Assembly (NCBI GenBank): GCA_029207755.1 | Contig: JARCOQ010000006.1 | Location: 22,046,890 to 22,110,889 of the forward strand | Reading direction: 5' to 3' | Length of the DNA: 64,000 bases | Source: Chamaea fasciata | Taxonomy: Eukaryota; Chordata; Aves; Passeriformes; Sylviidae | Shown: in pieces, positions 1 through 13,145 of the stretch | Layout of the letters: every line of letters begins with the position of its first letter | How positions within the stretch are numbered: position 1 is the first letter of the stretch | Position numbers and translations under genes: made by a program | The notes under the pieces: model-generated | What the model was told of the DNA's origin: nothing | Database searches by the model: none | Seen by the model: only the letters and a program-made list of their open reading frames with translations

Positions 1-3000
1 TAGGATTTCCCCATGCAAGGAGGTTATAGGTGCCATGTCTCTGAGCTACCATCAGGGGTTTGCAGCATTTCCTTGTTTGTGTTACAGCAGCATCTACAAG
101 CACCAAAAGGGATAAAGGTCTCGCTGCCTTGGCTTTCCCAGAGACACCCAATAACACATAACATATTTAAACACTTCTAGATTACCGAGGCTGTTCCAGA
201 CTGGATCCAGGCTTCCAGCACATTCTTACTTTAGGGAGAATAAGAACTGGAACCCAGTCCCATCTTGCTTATTACTAAATACATTATCCCTGAGAAATAA
301 ATGCTCTGGGGTTTAATCCCTTTGGATTTAGGAGGCACACAATTGCAGGTACCTGAAATTCCAAATTATGGGTCTCATCAGGTGGTTACTGCACAACCTG
401 TGGTGACCACTGCCTCATGTGGCTTCAGCAGCACTGGGTTCCAGTGTCTACACTGGTCAGGAGGCAGCTCAGAGCTCACCCAGGGCAGCAGGGACTCTCC
501 AAAGTCAAGGAAACACTAGGTTTGTGAACTTTAAGTTGCTTTGGATAATGTAGCTGTCAAGCTGCCTTGCTTAGACAGAAGGGATGTACTAGTAGCATGC
601 TGCTATCAAGCCCAGTAACAGGACTTAAGACAACAAAACAGATTTTGCTAGACAGTGTCTCATGCATTAAAAAAGTAACATCCCATACAGCTAGGTAGGG
701 AATTGTGAATTGTTCTGCTATGGAATGTCATTTGACTGCAGCTGGAGCTGGACCAGAGCTGTGTCCCATGGACCACTCCTGCAGTGCACCCACATCTAGA
801 ACAACAGAGCGCACAGGCAGTCAGTGCCAGCAGGAAGCACAGCCAGCGTGTTGGGAGTTGGTCAGGCCTGTTCATCACAAAGCTGTTCTCCCCAGTCATT
901 GCTCCACCCAAAACACACAGCTAATTGCCCTCATATTAATGTTTTCCACCTGCTTCTTTCTTCTTAGGCTTTGCCTATGGAGACATCATTTCTCAAGTTT
1001 CCACACTTCATTCACATTAGAAAATCTTTCTACTATCTGAAAAGGTAATAAACGAAAAAAAAAAAAAAAAAGGAAAAATAAAAAACTATCAATATAGTTT
1101 GACCTAGCCAAGCTTTGTTCCTTTTGTACAGCATCACATGCAGAGTGCTGCTTTCCAGAGGTAACAATAGTGAAGGGTTTTCTCTCTCCTCTCAGGCTTT
1201 AGCAGTGCTGGTGGTTTAACATCATATCACAAGTACAGGTATTGCAGATAAAGCCACAGGCTTGTTTTGCAAACTCCCATGTTGGTTTTTGGCTATTACA
1301 CACCACCTGGCTAAGGAATTGACTAACAAACACAACTTTGGTTACAGAAAGAAAGGAGGAAACCAGCAGAGAGCTGTGTCTCTGTCTCACCTCTGGGGAA
1401 AACCACTCCTCCCTGTTGCCAGGGGCCACTTCAGTGCTGTGCTCAGAGCCAAGGGGACACCTCAGAGAAACCCTCAGCTCCAGCTGTCTTAGGGCAATGC
1501 AATGGCTTCTGCAACTGTCAAGGCCTCTGACCACAGGCTCTCACCTTATGAACTTGGGTTAAACTCTAGCCACAGCAGACTGGTGGTTTTTTCAGCACTT
1601 TTGTTCATTGTGAAGCTTTAAATTCACTTTTTCCTGTTGAATACATAGAGCACAAGGAACAGATGCAAAGAGTACCGACTCTTAGCAGCAGTTCAGCATC
1701 ACTGAAATTTAATTGTGACAGGAAACTTCACAGCAAGTCACCCGTAAGTCACTTCTGCAAGAACATTTTGCTACAGAGAAAATAAAAAACATAAAGCTTG
1801 ATACAATTTAAGGATTTCAGGAAGTAATATGCCAGACAGCACAGTGGGAAAAGCCCTTCTTTCCTGTAAAGGACAAAAATATCTTATTCCTTCAGACCCC
1901 TTCCTCACCTCATCACAATGAGATGTGTAGACTGGAACTTGATCAGACAGTAGAAGGTTTAGGAGAGCACTGACTGGATTTTTATGCAGATTTTCCTGTC
2001 CATCCTAGCTGAAATGAATTCTGATGCCTATTTGATATGAAAAAGACAGGATTTGATAGAATCTAGCAGCTACCTGGGTCTTCATTACTAACTCAACTAC
2101 TTTCCTGTCTCTTCACTATCTCATCTTTTCCAGACTGTGATCCAAACTGAGACAGCAGCCCGGTTCTTTGAATATCAGACTGGGAAGGAGCAAAAAAACT
2201 AGGCCCTAATATTTTTTCCAGAGGCCCAAGAACCTCAAGGCTCTCTCAAATAGGTAAAGACCATTACAAGAATCATGCTATATCGTTAAAGGGGAAATTG
2301 GCTTTTCACAAAGAATTTTAAAAAGAAACCACAAAAAAATTGCATTTGCTCAGCCAGAACAAAGCTACATTTTTGTGGCTTCTGTAAATCAGACTTACCT
2401 TTCCCTACTCCTTATTAACACATGCCATTTGAAAAAATATATATATAATAAATAGGAATGCCTCTAGATGTCAAAATCTGGGAAGTGTATATGGTAAATC
2501 ACCTCAATAAAAGACATAGAAAACTGCAAGGGACAGCACAGACCATTACAGGCTCCAGACCCTGGTGCACAAAAGCATCCCTGTCAATAGAACCTGAGAA
2601 AGAGTTTAAACAGCTGAGAGGGAAAAAAAGTGGAGGTATTATTTATTGGAATATTGGTAATATTTATTTATTATTACTGGAGATATTATTTATTCTTAGT
2701 TCCCATAAATCACTTAGGCCATCAGTTAAATGTGATTTCTAAAAGAAAAGCACTGCATCATTATTTGCTTTGCAATGCATAACTGAACTCCAGGATTTTA
2801 ACTGATTTTAACATTAAAAAATAGGTTTGGTCAAAGCTGAGGAAACATCCATTGAAAGAATGAAATCACATGACTGAAGGACTGGCATCACTTATTTGTA
2901 ACTGCAGTGCAGAAAAAGGAAGTCTTTGCAAGACTTATCTATCCTCAGCAACTTCAAAATTTCGATAAAGCTCATTCAAGATGTGATACATAGCATTTTT

Positions 3001-6000
3001 GAATGCAAAATCAAAAGAAATACTGAGTAATAATAACTTTTGCATTGCGTTGTCTGCTTAAAATCCCTGGACTACATACAAATCACACCAGTTAGTAAGT
3101 TCAAACTACAACAGAGAAATAAATGCCTGAATTTCAGACCTTCTTTACATATGAAGTGAACAAAGACTGCAAACAGGGAGAATGTCTCTCACCATTTAAA
3201 CCATCCTTTTGGTTTCAATCCTGCATATGCACATTGCAAGTACATACCAACACCTGACAAGGAATGCAGTCTCACACCAGCACAGGCAGGGGTCTCTTGG
3301 CACTGGAAATGTGACAACCCAGCCTGTATTAAATGCCACAGTTGCACTGCTTCAGCTGCAGAACCATTGCCAAAGCACCTTGTGGAAAGACCAGTGTGTA
3401 CTACTCACAGCTCTAAAAGAAAAGGGTGATGTTGCACTAGCATAATTAAACTGAAGCAATTCTGTACAAAAGAATGATGCACCCATCTAAATGTGAATTA
3501 TTTATTAGTTTATTTTTGCTTCACCCCAGCACCATTTCTATGGCCAAAATAGGTTTCAGGTTTAAACAGTTGCTCGGATTGTCAGCCTCATAGGATTAGT
3601 GATTTTAAATTAAGGGATGGGTTGCAAGAAAAAATAATTTCATGCTTTGAAGAGAACTTTTATTTCTTTGAAAGGCTTGGAACCTAGAACCATCACTCCA
3701 TAATCTTATTCAACGTCATCAATGCATTTTAAATCAGCATTTAATTAGGTTAAATAAAGAAAACAGAAGCTGCTGAAGAAAGCCCAGTAAGAATTTCTAT
3801 TTCTAGATAAAGCTGCTTTAAATGCATAACCAATTCTGCTAACTGTGAGATGAGATGCACACAACTGAGTTTATAGGTGTTTAGTGAGAGTTTGTGCCAC
3901 TTAGTGCGTCACTGTGAGCAGTCAGCACAAAGAGAATGGTATAAATATAGAAGAGTGGGCCTATAATCTGTATTCCTAATTGAAAAACTATATATATATT
4001 GCATAAGTCATACCCAGTAGCAATTGCTCTGGGCTGCAACAAAGCTTACTTTCCTTATAAAAAGTTTCATCTGCCCAAATCAAAAAAGTTCTTTTCAAGT
4101 TTTTTTAGTTCAAATGAGCATACAGAGTAGGCAAGCTTTAGGGAACATTTCCTGTATTTAAACTCTGTCAATTAACAGTGCTGTACCCAAATCCCTTCCA
4201 AGCCATAACATGATCTTAAGAAAGCTAAATTGTACCAGTGTGGAAATCTGTAGGAGATAGAGAAGAAATAAAAATTAGGTCAGTCTAATTGAATTGTAGT
4301 AGCTTGTCTGAAAAACACCTTTGCTACCCACTTTGAAAAGGCATTAGAGACCACATTAGGGAACTGTTTTCATTTTCAAAATCTTCTTCATTACTGCCTG
4401 CTTGCTGAAATGACTTTCAAAGTCTTCATCTTTGCTACTCCTGCTTTGCTTAGAGGACTCACTGCTGATGCCTCCTCCTGAGCTTTATTTTGTTTGGAGG
4501 ATGACAATAATGCCAACATTAAAGCCAGAAATTTCAAATGGACAAGGATAAGCTTGCTTCAGCAGGATTTTATGTACCTTTTAGGCCCTTATGTGAACAT
4601 TAAATTTTAACAAAAATCTCCTGTGTTTCTCACTCAGAGGAGGTGCCCCATCACAGTCTGGTCTCCACATGCACAGAAAGCAGGAGAAAGGGTAGAGCTA
4701 TTGACTACCTTGGCAGTGGGGTTTTCTGGCCTTTTCTGGGTACAGTTTTACACCTCCCACACCGAAGTTGGAGAACTTCAGGAAAAGCAGTAAGCATTGA
4801 GTAAGACTCATATGAACACTTCACCTCACTGAGGTGCTCCAGTCACACCTGCTCCAGAGTCCTGGCTCTCCAGGAGTAAGTGCTACTGCTGCTATGATGA
4901 AGACACCAGAAAGTTGTCAGCCAAACTCTCCTGGATTGCAAAACCCACCCCACAGATAAGAAAGGAGGGTTCACACTGTGGGTGCAACTATTTCATAACA
5001 AATAGTAAAGCAAATAGATGTGTCATTTTTAGCAAGGGTTGATTACACCAATTACTGATGTATGATGAGCTACCTAAATGCACGTCAGCTATAGAATAAA
5101 GGCCCATCCATTTGTTTCACTCTACATAATTCTGAAGCAAGACAAAACCTGGTTCCCCCCCTCAAGAAAAACTCATTCTCAAAAGAAGGATGCACCCTAC
5201 CAGAAACAGGAGGAAGAAGCAGCGACCACTGCAATTCACTTATCTTTCTAGAAGAATGTACATTACTAAAAACTGAATTTGGTAGTGTAGGACTTCCCAC
5301 ACAAACTGCAGGGAGTAGGATTATATATATATACATGCATATAACAAAACTGATGAGGAGAACCTGCTCCCAAGTCTGTGTTTCCTAGCTCTGAGGATTC
5401 AAAATGTCATCTGAAGCACCTCTGTTTCACATTGGCTCATTCTTTAATTGTGTCAATATAATATTCACACAATTACAAATTATAATGAACAAGTCCCACT
5501 CTGAAATCTGAGCCCTAAAGGCTACATATGTTATCCAAATATATAACCAAATGCTAAGCACACCGGGATTCTTTCAACCACAAATTTAATTACAATTATT
5601 TCTAATGTAGCAATATAAGTATCATGTTCAACTAATTATAGCTCAGAACATTTTTCTACTACACCTTCTGGAAAAGAAATACCATTTTTCAAAGTCACCC
5701 AATTTTCAAAGCCTTAAGCAAAAGACTTCAGCTAAATTTCTTACCTCTATTAGCACAATCTTTACTATTAAGCCATTTGTGTAAGTTAGTTTTTGACTGA
5801 CTCTCTGATCTTCTGACTGGCAGGATTATAGACATAATGTATTTCCTCAAGGGATTTTTCTACTTACAGAATTAGTCTGCAAACGTCTCACTGTCTATAG
5901 CCCATGATTTAATGTCACCCATTTCCACATCTTCAAAAACACAAGAGGGAGACCCTATTTCTAGAGATGGCTCCCCATGGCTCTTGCCAGCCAACAAAAG

Positions 6001-6604
6001 TGCTTTTGACAGTGCATTACACTCTTCAGAAACCTTACTAATTTTTGTAGCTAAATTAGATGTTGTTTGGCACCACTGCCTGAAAACAGTCAGAGGCTGG
6101 GAGATGCCTGGGTGTCTGGGAATACTGTTTACAGAAATAGGCCCTAAGCAAGATACCTGCAACTCAGATTAGCTGGCAAGACTAGCTAATTATATGGATA
6201 TATTAGCATCGGGTAGTACATGCCACATCAGACAGTTTTAATGAAAAAGGCAGTGGAAAGAGACATCTACAGCACACACATCTCCCCTTCCCCTCCACCA
6301 GTAAATACATGATTTGTTGTAAGAATATAGACAACACAAGCTTCTCAGTAAGGGCAAGCAAAGAGAAGAATCACAGCAGGTCTACAGAGAGGGCCTGCAG
6401 GGAGCAGAGTACCAGGGAAACATGAGGTCAGGCTTACAGCACATCCTTGGCTCTGCCCAGCTCTAAGTCATCTCTTACTGCTTGGTGACCTCCCAGCATT
6501 AAAGTCTGGCACTGATCCTCAGTGTTTTCCCCTACAGCACAAAGGCTGAAAAGCCTTTCCCCCAGTGCATCCCCACAAAGCTCCTGGCATGATGCAGAGA
6601 CAGG
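1..6604. other. Non-coding DNA, left end
   Basis: I see no exon, RNA gene or recognisable transposon here. The open frames present are short, overlap on both strands and lack matching splice borders or family resemblance. There is a 17-base A run at 1055-1071 preceded by AATAAA at 1047-1052, and a short AT-repeat near 5322-5340. The stretch is upstream of C4orf19 and could include its distal 5' UTR exons or introns, but nothing in the sequence shows this. Confidence 0.5.
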
Positions 6605-6747
6605 TGAGACAGGCTCAGGTGGATAGAGCATGGTGCTAATTCTGCTGAGGTTCTGTGTTCAATCCCTTATGGACCATTCACTTACAAGTCGGACTCAATG
6701 AACCTTGTGGATCCCTTTCAACTCAGAATATTCCATGATTCTGTGAA
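6605..6747 (+). mobile_element. tRNA-Ile-derived SINE with CR1-like 3' tail
   Basis: The head reads as a degraded tRNA-Ile gene. There is an A-box-like GGCTCAGGTGGATAGAGCA at 6612-6630, then TGGTGCTAATTCTG at 6631-6644 with AAT in the anticodon position (6638-6640), and a B-box-like TGTTCAATCCC at 6656-6666. The tail (about 6690-6745) is CR1-like: GGACTCAATGAACCTTGTGG, then TTCCATGATTCTGTGA. This is the layout of the tRNA-Ile/CR1 SINEs described from passerines (TguSINE1 type). It would have been transcribed by RNA polymerase III and copied by CR1 reverse transcriptase. Many substitutions against a functional tRNA make it an old, inactive copy. No clear target duplication is seen. Confidence 0.75.
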
Positions 6748-8046
6748 CAGTTAAACTCAGGCTATGATTGTGGATAAGGCCTTATCTTCAATCTGTCAGA
6801 GGCTTCAGCAATCAAGTAATACAAAAATACAGAGCCAAGTTTAACACTCAAGTACAATTGATTCACAGTCAAACTTCACCAAGCTTAAGGACCAAACAAG
6901 TTTCTTCCCTTTGAAGGAAAAATCACTGCCATGGAGGAGGCATAGTAGGACATGGAGTAATGATGGCTAAAGAGCAGTAAATTACAGTTCATATTAATAC
7001 CTGCTGCAAACCTAGGTAAAAAAGAGTAGAAGAAATGCAGCCTCTTCTATATCCCCTATACTGAAAACAGCCTTATCCAGTAATGCAGATGGGATGATGA
7101 CTAACTTTTCCAATCACCCCTACATAAGACCTCAAGGTATGCAAAATGGCCTTTCCACAGAGTTGTGTTTGATGAAATCAGGATGAAGAATTTTTTTTAA
7201 CCTTATAAAATACTGTCAGATATAGCTGTAACAATTTTTTAAAATATCAAAATCGTCAACTGACCATGTTATATATGAGAAGAGAAATGTAAAATATTTA
7301 CTCTATAGTTGAATGAAAAAATGTTTTCTTATAGCAAACACAAAGACTAGTGCCTGCCATTCTTTGCCTGGAATATTTCCTGGAATTACTGGTGCCAGTG
7401 TCTGCCCAGTGCAGCTATAGGTGTGTTTCAATACTTAAATGTAGAAAAGAAGAAGCATTTTTTAACTTAAATTAGTCATGATATTTTTGGCATGAATTTT
7501 TAAAAAACAAGGATCATGGCTCTTGTCAGGATGTGAGCATCACAGGGAAAGGAAGAGAGATTTGAGGATTCAAATGTTCAGTAGCTTGCACTCCTAACAC
7601 TTACTCCAAATCTTAACTTCCAGGTAAATAATGATAAATGTATTCACCACAGGCCTGGCAAGGTTGTTCTGAATTTTAATGGCTTAGTTCTCTTTGAAGC
7701 CCCAGAAACATCCTTTCCTAGAAGACTCTAAACAACAACAAAAACAAGAAAATAGCAAGAACTGATACTTTTAGTACATCACATGGTTCAAGCAATTATA
7801 GGAGGGTGAATGCCATTCTGCATCTATATTTTTCAGAATGCTTTCTCACTTGTAGGCAACATGGGGCATATAAAGCAACATTCAACCATTTTTCAGTATT
7901 TTCAAGCTTATTTTTCAGTATTTGAATAAAGAACCACTATCCTCCAATTTACTTGGAGATTATCTCCACATCTCAGACATCCACACTAATCAAAAGTCCC
8001 ATCCATATAGACGAGCTCAAATAACGTTGTTCTGAATAACTCCCTC

Positions 8047-8050
<4 letters not shown>

Positions 8051-8097
<47 letters not shown>
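8051..8097 (+). repeat. Poly(A) homopolymer, 47 bases
   Basis: An uninterrupted run of 47 A on the + strand. No polyadenylation signal or gene-like sequence lies just upstream, so it does not look like the tail of a processed gene copy. The length as given may be inexact because sequencing and assembly of such runs is error-prone. Confidence 0.95.
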
Positions 8098-8098
<1 letters not shown>

Positions 8099-11000
8099 AC
8101 ATTTCTTAGTACACATTTTTTCAAGTCCTCTAGCTGTCTAGACAGTGAAATCGTACACTTTGCAGACTAAAGGGAAAGTGTAGCCATCTTGTAACATAAC
8201 AACATAAATATGGGGGAACATTCAGTGAGGTCAAAAAAGGAACTAGCCCAGAAGCAAACAAAATTCCTCCTCCAGCATAACAAGTCTGGGCAATTGCCAT
8301 CTATAAATTTGTTAACAAAGGAAAGAGTATAATGAGTTTCCATAGAAAAAACCTAAACACTATCCAGCCTCACAACAGTGAACATGACAAAATCAAATTT
8401 AACTTTTAACAAGTTAAACGTTCTAGGAGAATGTAAGTCTTCAGATACAAGAGACTTAAAGCCATTATTGACGTGATGTAAATGTTATGTAATTTCAGCT
8501 CCCGATAATACCAAGAGTGTTTGTACAATTCCTTCTGAGGTAGCTGGTGCTGACTACATCACTGAACGGGGGTCTGATCCAGCCTTCTGTGTCTCTTTGC
8601 ACTTAATAAGGTAGAACTAAAAACACAATAAAAATGAGACAATGCAGAGGCTTTCCTGGTTATCTATTACAAAGACAGTTTTTTTTAAAAAAAGAGATTT
8701 TCCTATTTTTTTTTTAACCAGAGCGGCAGAAAAAATCTACTTGGTATTTTTTTCATATTATAATTAAATTCCCAATCATGGAAAACAGACAAATCCACTC
8801 CTTTTGTTTACCCTTGGAGTTTTCTGTAGCAGTCATTACTAATGCCTTTGTTAAGCAGAAGTCGGCTGGAACCAAGAAAACAGGAGCTAACCTGCTGCTG
8901 CTCTGATCTGGGTGTCCAAAGAACAAGGATTTGTTGCAGTCATTGCTTTGCCACCTGCCTGAGGCATTCAACTGTATCTAGCACAACGATGTGGGAAAGC
9001 ATTCAGGAGTAAATACACAATAACATTTGTATGTTTACAGCATCTGTGAAAAGTGTGGGTAGGGCGATTTCTCTACTGTGTGTTTCCAGAGCAAGTCAAA
9101 CCCATTAATTAAATTCATGCTCTTGTCCTGCTTCAAAAGTAAAAACAGAGATGATTTATGGGCACTGACAGCTGCAGGAACCGGTTTTGCTCACTCTCTC
9201 TCGTTAATTAATTTTAAAGCATCTGGATAGGTTGATTTCTCCGATTCTAAACATACAAAAGGCTGCACATCCTCAGTTTCTACAAAGGAAGAAAAACCTG
9301 TTCCATTAAGAGAATGTCTGTCACGGTTTCTCAGTGCTGGCTGAATAGTTTATACTGAAATTGTGTACTCAACATCCCTGTGCCTGCCCAGGCAACTTAT
9401 AGGATAAAGCTGCAAGAGGTTCCAGTCATAAAACATTTCTTACCCAATCATTATTTTACTTGTCCTAACAACAAAAACTCTAAGTGAGAAAGTGGCACCT
9501 GTAGAACAGTGTAATCTACAGTAAAAAAAAAAAAAATTCTCTAATAACAGACCTAGGGAAATTGCACAAACACTTCCTTCTAGAGGGAATATCAATGTCT
9601 CTATATTGCACATAATGATATATACAAATATAAATATACAGCAATACACCAGTGTGTTTATTTCTTTTTCTAGGTTCTTTAAACAGGAGGCAGATTGGTA
9701 GCATTTGGGGCTGAAAGCTGGAGGTAAGTGATCAAAAGGCATTTAATACACAGGCTAGGAACAGGAAATTGTTACAGAAGTGGAAAATTTTGGGTACTGA
9801 ACTTTCACCCTGGACTCCTGCGAGATTTTTACTAATAAAGAACTATATAAACATAGACAGATTATATTGACATTACATTACCTGCCCAGCAGAACCATAT
9901 GCTGCTTCTGCAGACATGGCCAAAAAAGATCAATGCTTTCCATGCATTAATGAGCTAAGCCCGGGTGTTATATGTTTCATATCATGCTGTAGACCTATAT
10001 TGATCTATATTAACAAAATGAAAGGCTGGGCCAGAAGAACTCTGGATCTCCTTTTCAATCAATCATTTTATGATTCTGTACAACACTTTGTAAAACATAA
10101 AGCAAATTTATTTTGCTGTGATTCATAGCCCAGACAGCAGAAAGCCTGCCAGGAACAAGGATACTGCCATCTAAAAGAGCTCATGATCACTAGTTACCAG
10201 GAAGAAATAAAAAGTATCCAGCATGGTCTACAAAAGTGGTGGAGCAAACAGAACATAGAACTCTTTCTACCAGCGACCCAAAGGGGCCTCACTAACAGAT
10301 GACTATGACTAAGAACCTCTGTCTAAGCATGAATGGGCACGTGATAATGGGTTGCAGAATCAACTAAACAGACAACATTATCCCAAGGTGCCTTAGCTAA
10401 TAGAAAGATAGTAATTCTCCAGAAAACTCTTGTACAACTGGCAAGACCACAGAGCTCTTTCAAAAAGCTTATTTTCAGCCGTGAATCAAGATCTCTCCTT
10501 TAGTCAGCTGATTTTTACCACTCAAAAAATAACCTGAGCCATTTCAGTTACTGATGAGGTGCTCCATGAATCAGGGAGATTGGTCAGATTTCAAAGAACT
10601 GTTAAACAATCTTCATTAAACTGGTGCATGGCATCTTACCTGCTTACATTTTTCATGCTGTTGGTGACAAGTTTGATATTTACAAGGAGCAATGTGATGA
10701 CAGAATTCAAGAGCTGACATACTGATATATTTAAAAAATTTAAATTCAAGAAAGTTTACTAGAATAAATAACCTCAACATGATTATAATTCTTATGTACC
10801 TTTTGTAAAGAAAACTGACTATTCATTTATCTTCCTCCTCAATTCCTTCAGTGAACCAAGACCCAAGACAACTCTAGTTACTTACATTTCCTTCTTCTCA
10901 TCCCTATAGAGTCAAAGAGAGAAGTGTGCAGTTGGAACATTTGACAGTTGGAAGATTATTTCCTCACTCCAAGCATTCATAGAAACAATTCATGATTTTC

Positions 11001-13103
11001 AAATTCCGCTTGGATTTCACAAAACTGTTCCTTGAACTTAGAACAGAATCTTAAAGGCTTTGAAACCACACCTAGCAAGGTTAATCATAGTTTTACCATC
11101 AAAATGCAGTGAGAGCTCATTAATACAACCATATGTAAACAATCATAGTGAAACACATGGGCACAATCACAAAGAATGTATGGAAATCAGAGGTTTGTTC
11201 CACTGAAAACTAAATTGCAAGGAATAATTGAAGTCATCTAAAGGACCCCCCAAAAAGCTATTGGACAACAGACTTTGCAGCAGAGAAAATATTTGAATAG
11301 TACCACAAAAGCACAAGGGCCAAGGTTATTAGAGAAAGGAAAGAAACTATGAGGGGAATACAAACCTCAGGGAATTTGAATTAAATGAGCAATTAAACCA
11401 CTATTGATAACAAAGCATTTGGAGAAACTCTAAGGGACAGCACAGAATTCTAACACTTTTTATTAACAAAGGAAAACACCTAGTGTCTACAAACAACTGA
11501 TCTTCAGCTCAGCTTGGAAGACCAAGTTATGATTTCCAGAAAGAAGGAGTTAAGCCCTGCATTATTTGAGTAAAAAATGTTAGCTCTCTTTGATCCTTAG
11601 GGTAAGGGAGATGTTTCTTATGAAAAGCCCTCATACTTCACATATTATACAAAGAGAGGCTGTTTCTGGTGCTTGAAAGTGTCAGGGTGGGAGGTCCTCA
11701 TGGAGCAGGACCACAGCTGGATCAGAGTGACAATTGTCCAGCCTGCTCAGAGAATGCAGCACCCCATGCACCTTCCCAGTGGTGGACAAACACAACTTTT
11801 AAAACCAAAAGCCTAGAAAGACATTCAAGAGCAGCACACAAAGGTAACTAGGGAAATAACTGCTCAAACAACTGTGTCAAATAGGTTAATTTTGTTCAGC
11901 AGGAAACACACCCAGGATCTGAAGCATACCTATGGTCTATGCCAAAGCAGGTTTAGATGATTTAATTTTCATTTTGGTTTTATGACTTTGAGATAGCATG
12001 TTTTCAGCAAATGAAATGGAAATTTCTTATATGAGCTTCTGAGAGCCTAAAGATTTTGTTTAAATTCCAGGTTATTTTGGAATGTGAAAGCTACTTGCTG
12101 CTTGGATCCATGACAACCATGTAGACACTATTCACTCTAACAATCTGCACCAGCATGGTAAGCCATATTCCAAAGACTGAGTCTCACTGGTAATTGTGTT
12201 GTGCAATAAGCTGGAGTGACCAGGTGTATAAGGCTTCATGTTTCTGTCTCAAAGAAAGTAATATAAAAACTATTAAACAACATAAGCAAGAAGCAAGCAG
12301 GGTATGGCAACATACCTTGATTTAGGAACACTGTTTTACACACCAGACAAGTATTAAGTTTCCCAGAATATCTCAGAAACGATGTTGCTAAGCAAAGATG
12401 ATGTTATAAAGAGTATTTAATTAAGATGTCTGAATGCAATTTATAGGACTAACAGCCATGCTCCAAACTATCAGCAAGCAGAAAAGGGAAAAGGTCCAAA
12501 TACAATGAAAAAAAGGACACTTTTAACACAAGTTTAAGAACAAATATAGAATGGTTTGTCTACCTTGGGGTCAAAAGCCAATTACACACATCAGACAGAA
12601 GTTGACAATCAAACCAGTTATCACTGGATATAATATAATGAGTATGCAGACAACCTACCAACAGCTGTGACTCCCAGCAGCTCTCCTTTCTGGCATTTTC
12701 ATTTTACATTTCTACAGAATTACAGGAATTTCCTACAATAAACAAAATAAACAAACAAAACCCGATAATAAATTAAAGGAAAACCCTATAGCTAACTTAC
12801 TACTTCAGAATTTGTTAAACAGACAAAAGGAATTTACAGCAGTTAAGAATGCACTTGAAAGTTTAGTTAAATAAGCTACCTCTTGAATTTGTAAAATGAA
12901 ATCTGCATCCTTTCATAACTGGACCATGGATTTTACTTTTCACTTTATTTTCACTTATTATGTACGCAGAAATGTTTAGGCCATGGCTTACAGAAAACAA
13001 ATAAGGACACCAAGACAGAATTATACTGCAAGTAAGATTATTAGAGATCTGAACAAAAATTAAAAGGAGGAATCTTCTAACTATACAAATAATGGCAGCT
13101 ATA

Positions 13104-13105
<2 letters not shown>

Positions 13106-13142
<37 letters not shown>
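13106..13142 (+). repeat. Poly(A) homopolymer, 37 bases
   Basis: An uninterrupted run of 37 A on the + strand in otherwise ordinary AT-rich DNA. It shows no retroposon body or target duplication. Confidence 0.95.

Positions 13143-13145
<3 letters not shown>

Noticed and set aside
705..1071. Processed gene copy: open frame of 111 codons, then AATAAA and a run of 17 A
   Set aside because: The arrangement looks like a retrocopy tail, but the translation has no recognisable family, there is no target duplication around it, and CR1 in birds seldom makes poly(A)-tailed gene copies. Chance is more likely.
6434..6631. Minus-strand open frame overlapping the SINE
   Set aside because: It starts within the SINE head and is not related to any protein. 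The tRNA-like sequence explains the locus.
6612..6685. A functional tRNA-Ile gene
   Set aside because: Stems are broken by many substitutions, the acceptor ends do not pair, and the sequence runs straight into a CR1-like tail, so it is a SINE head.
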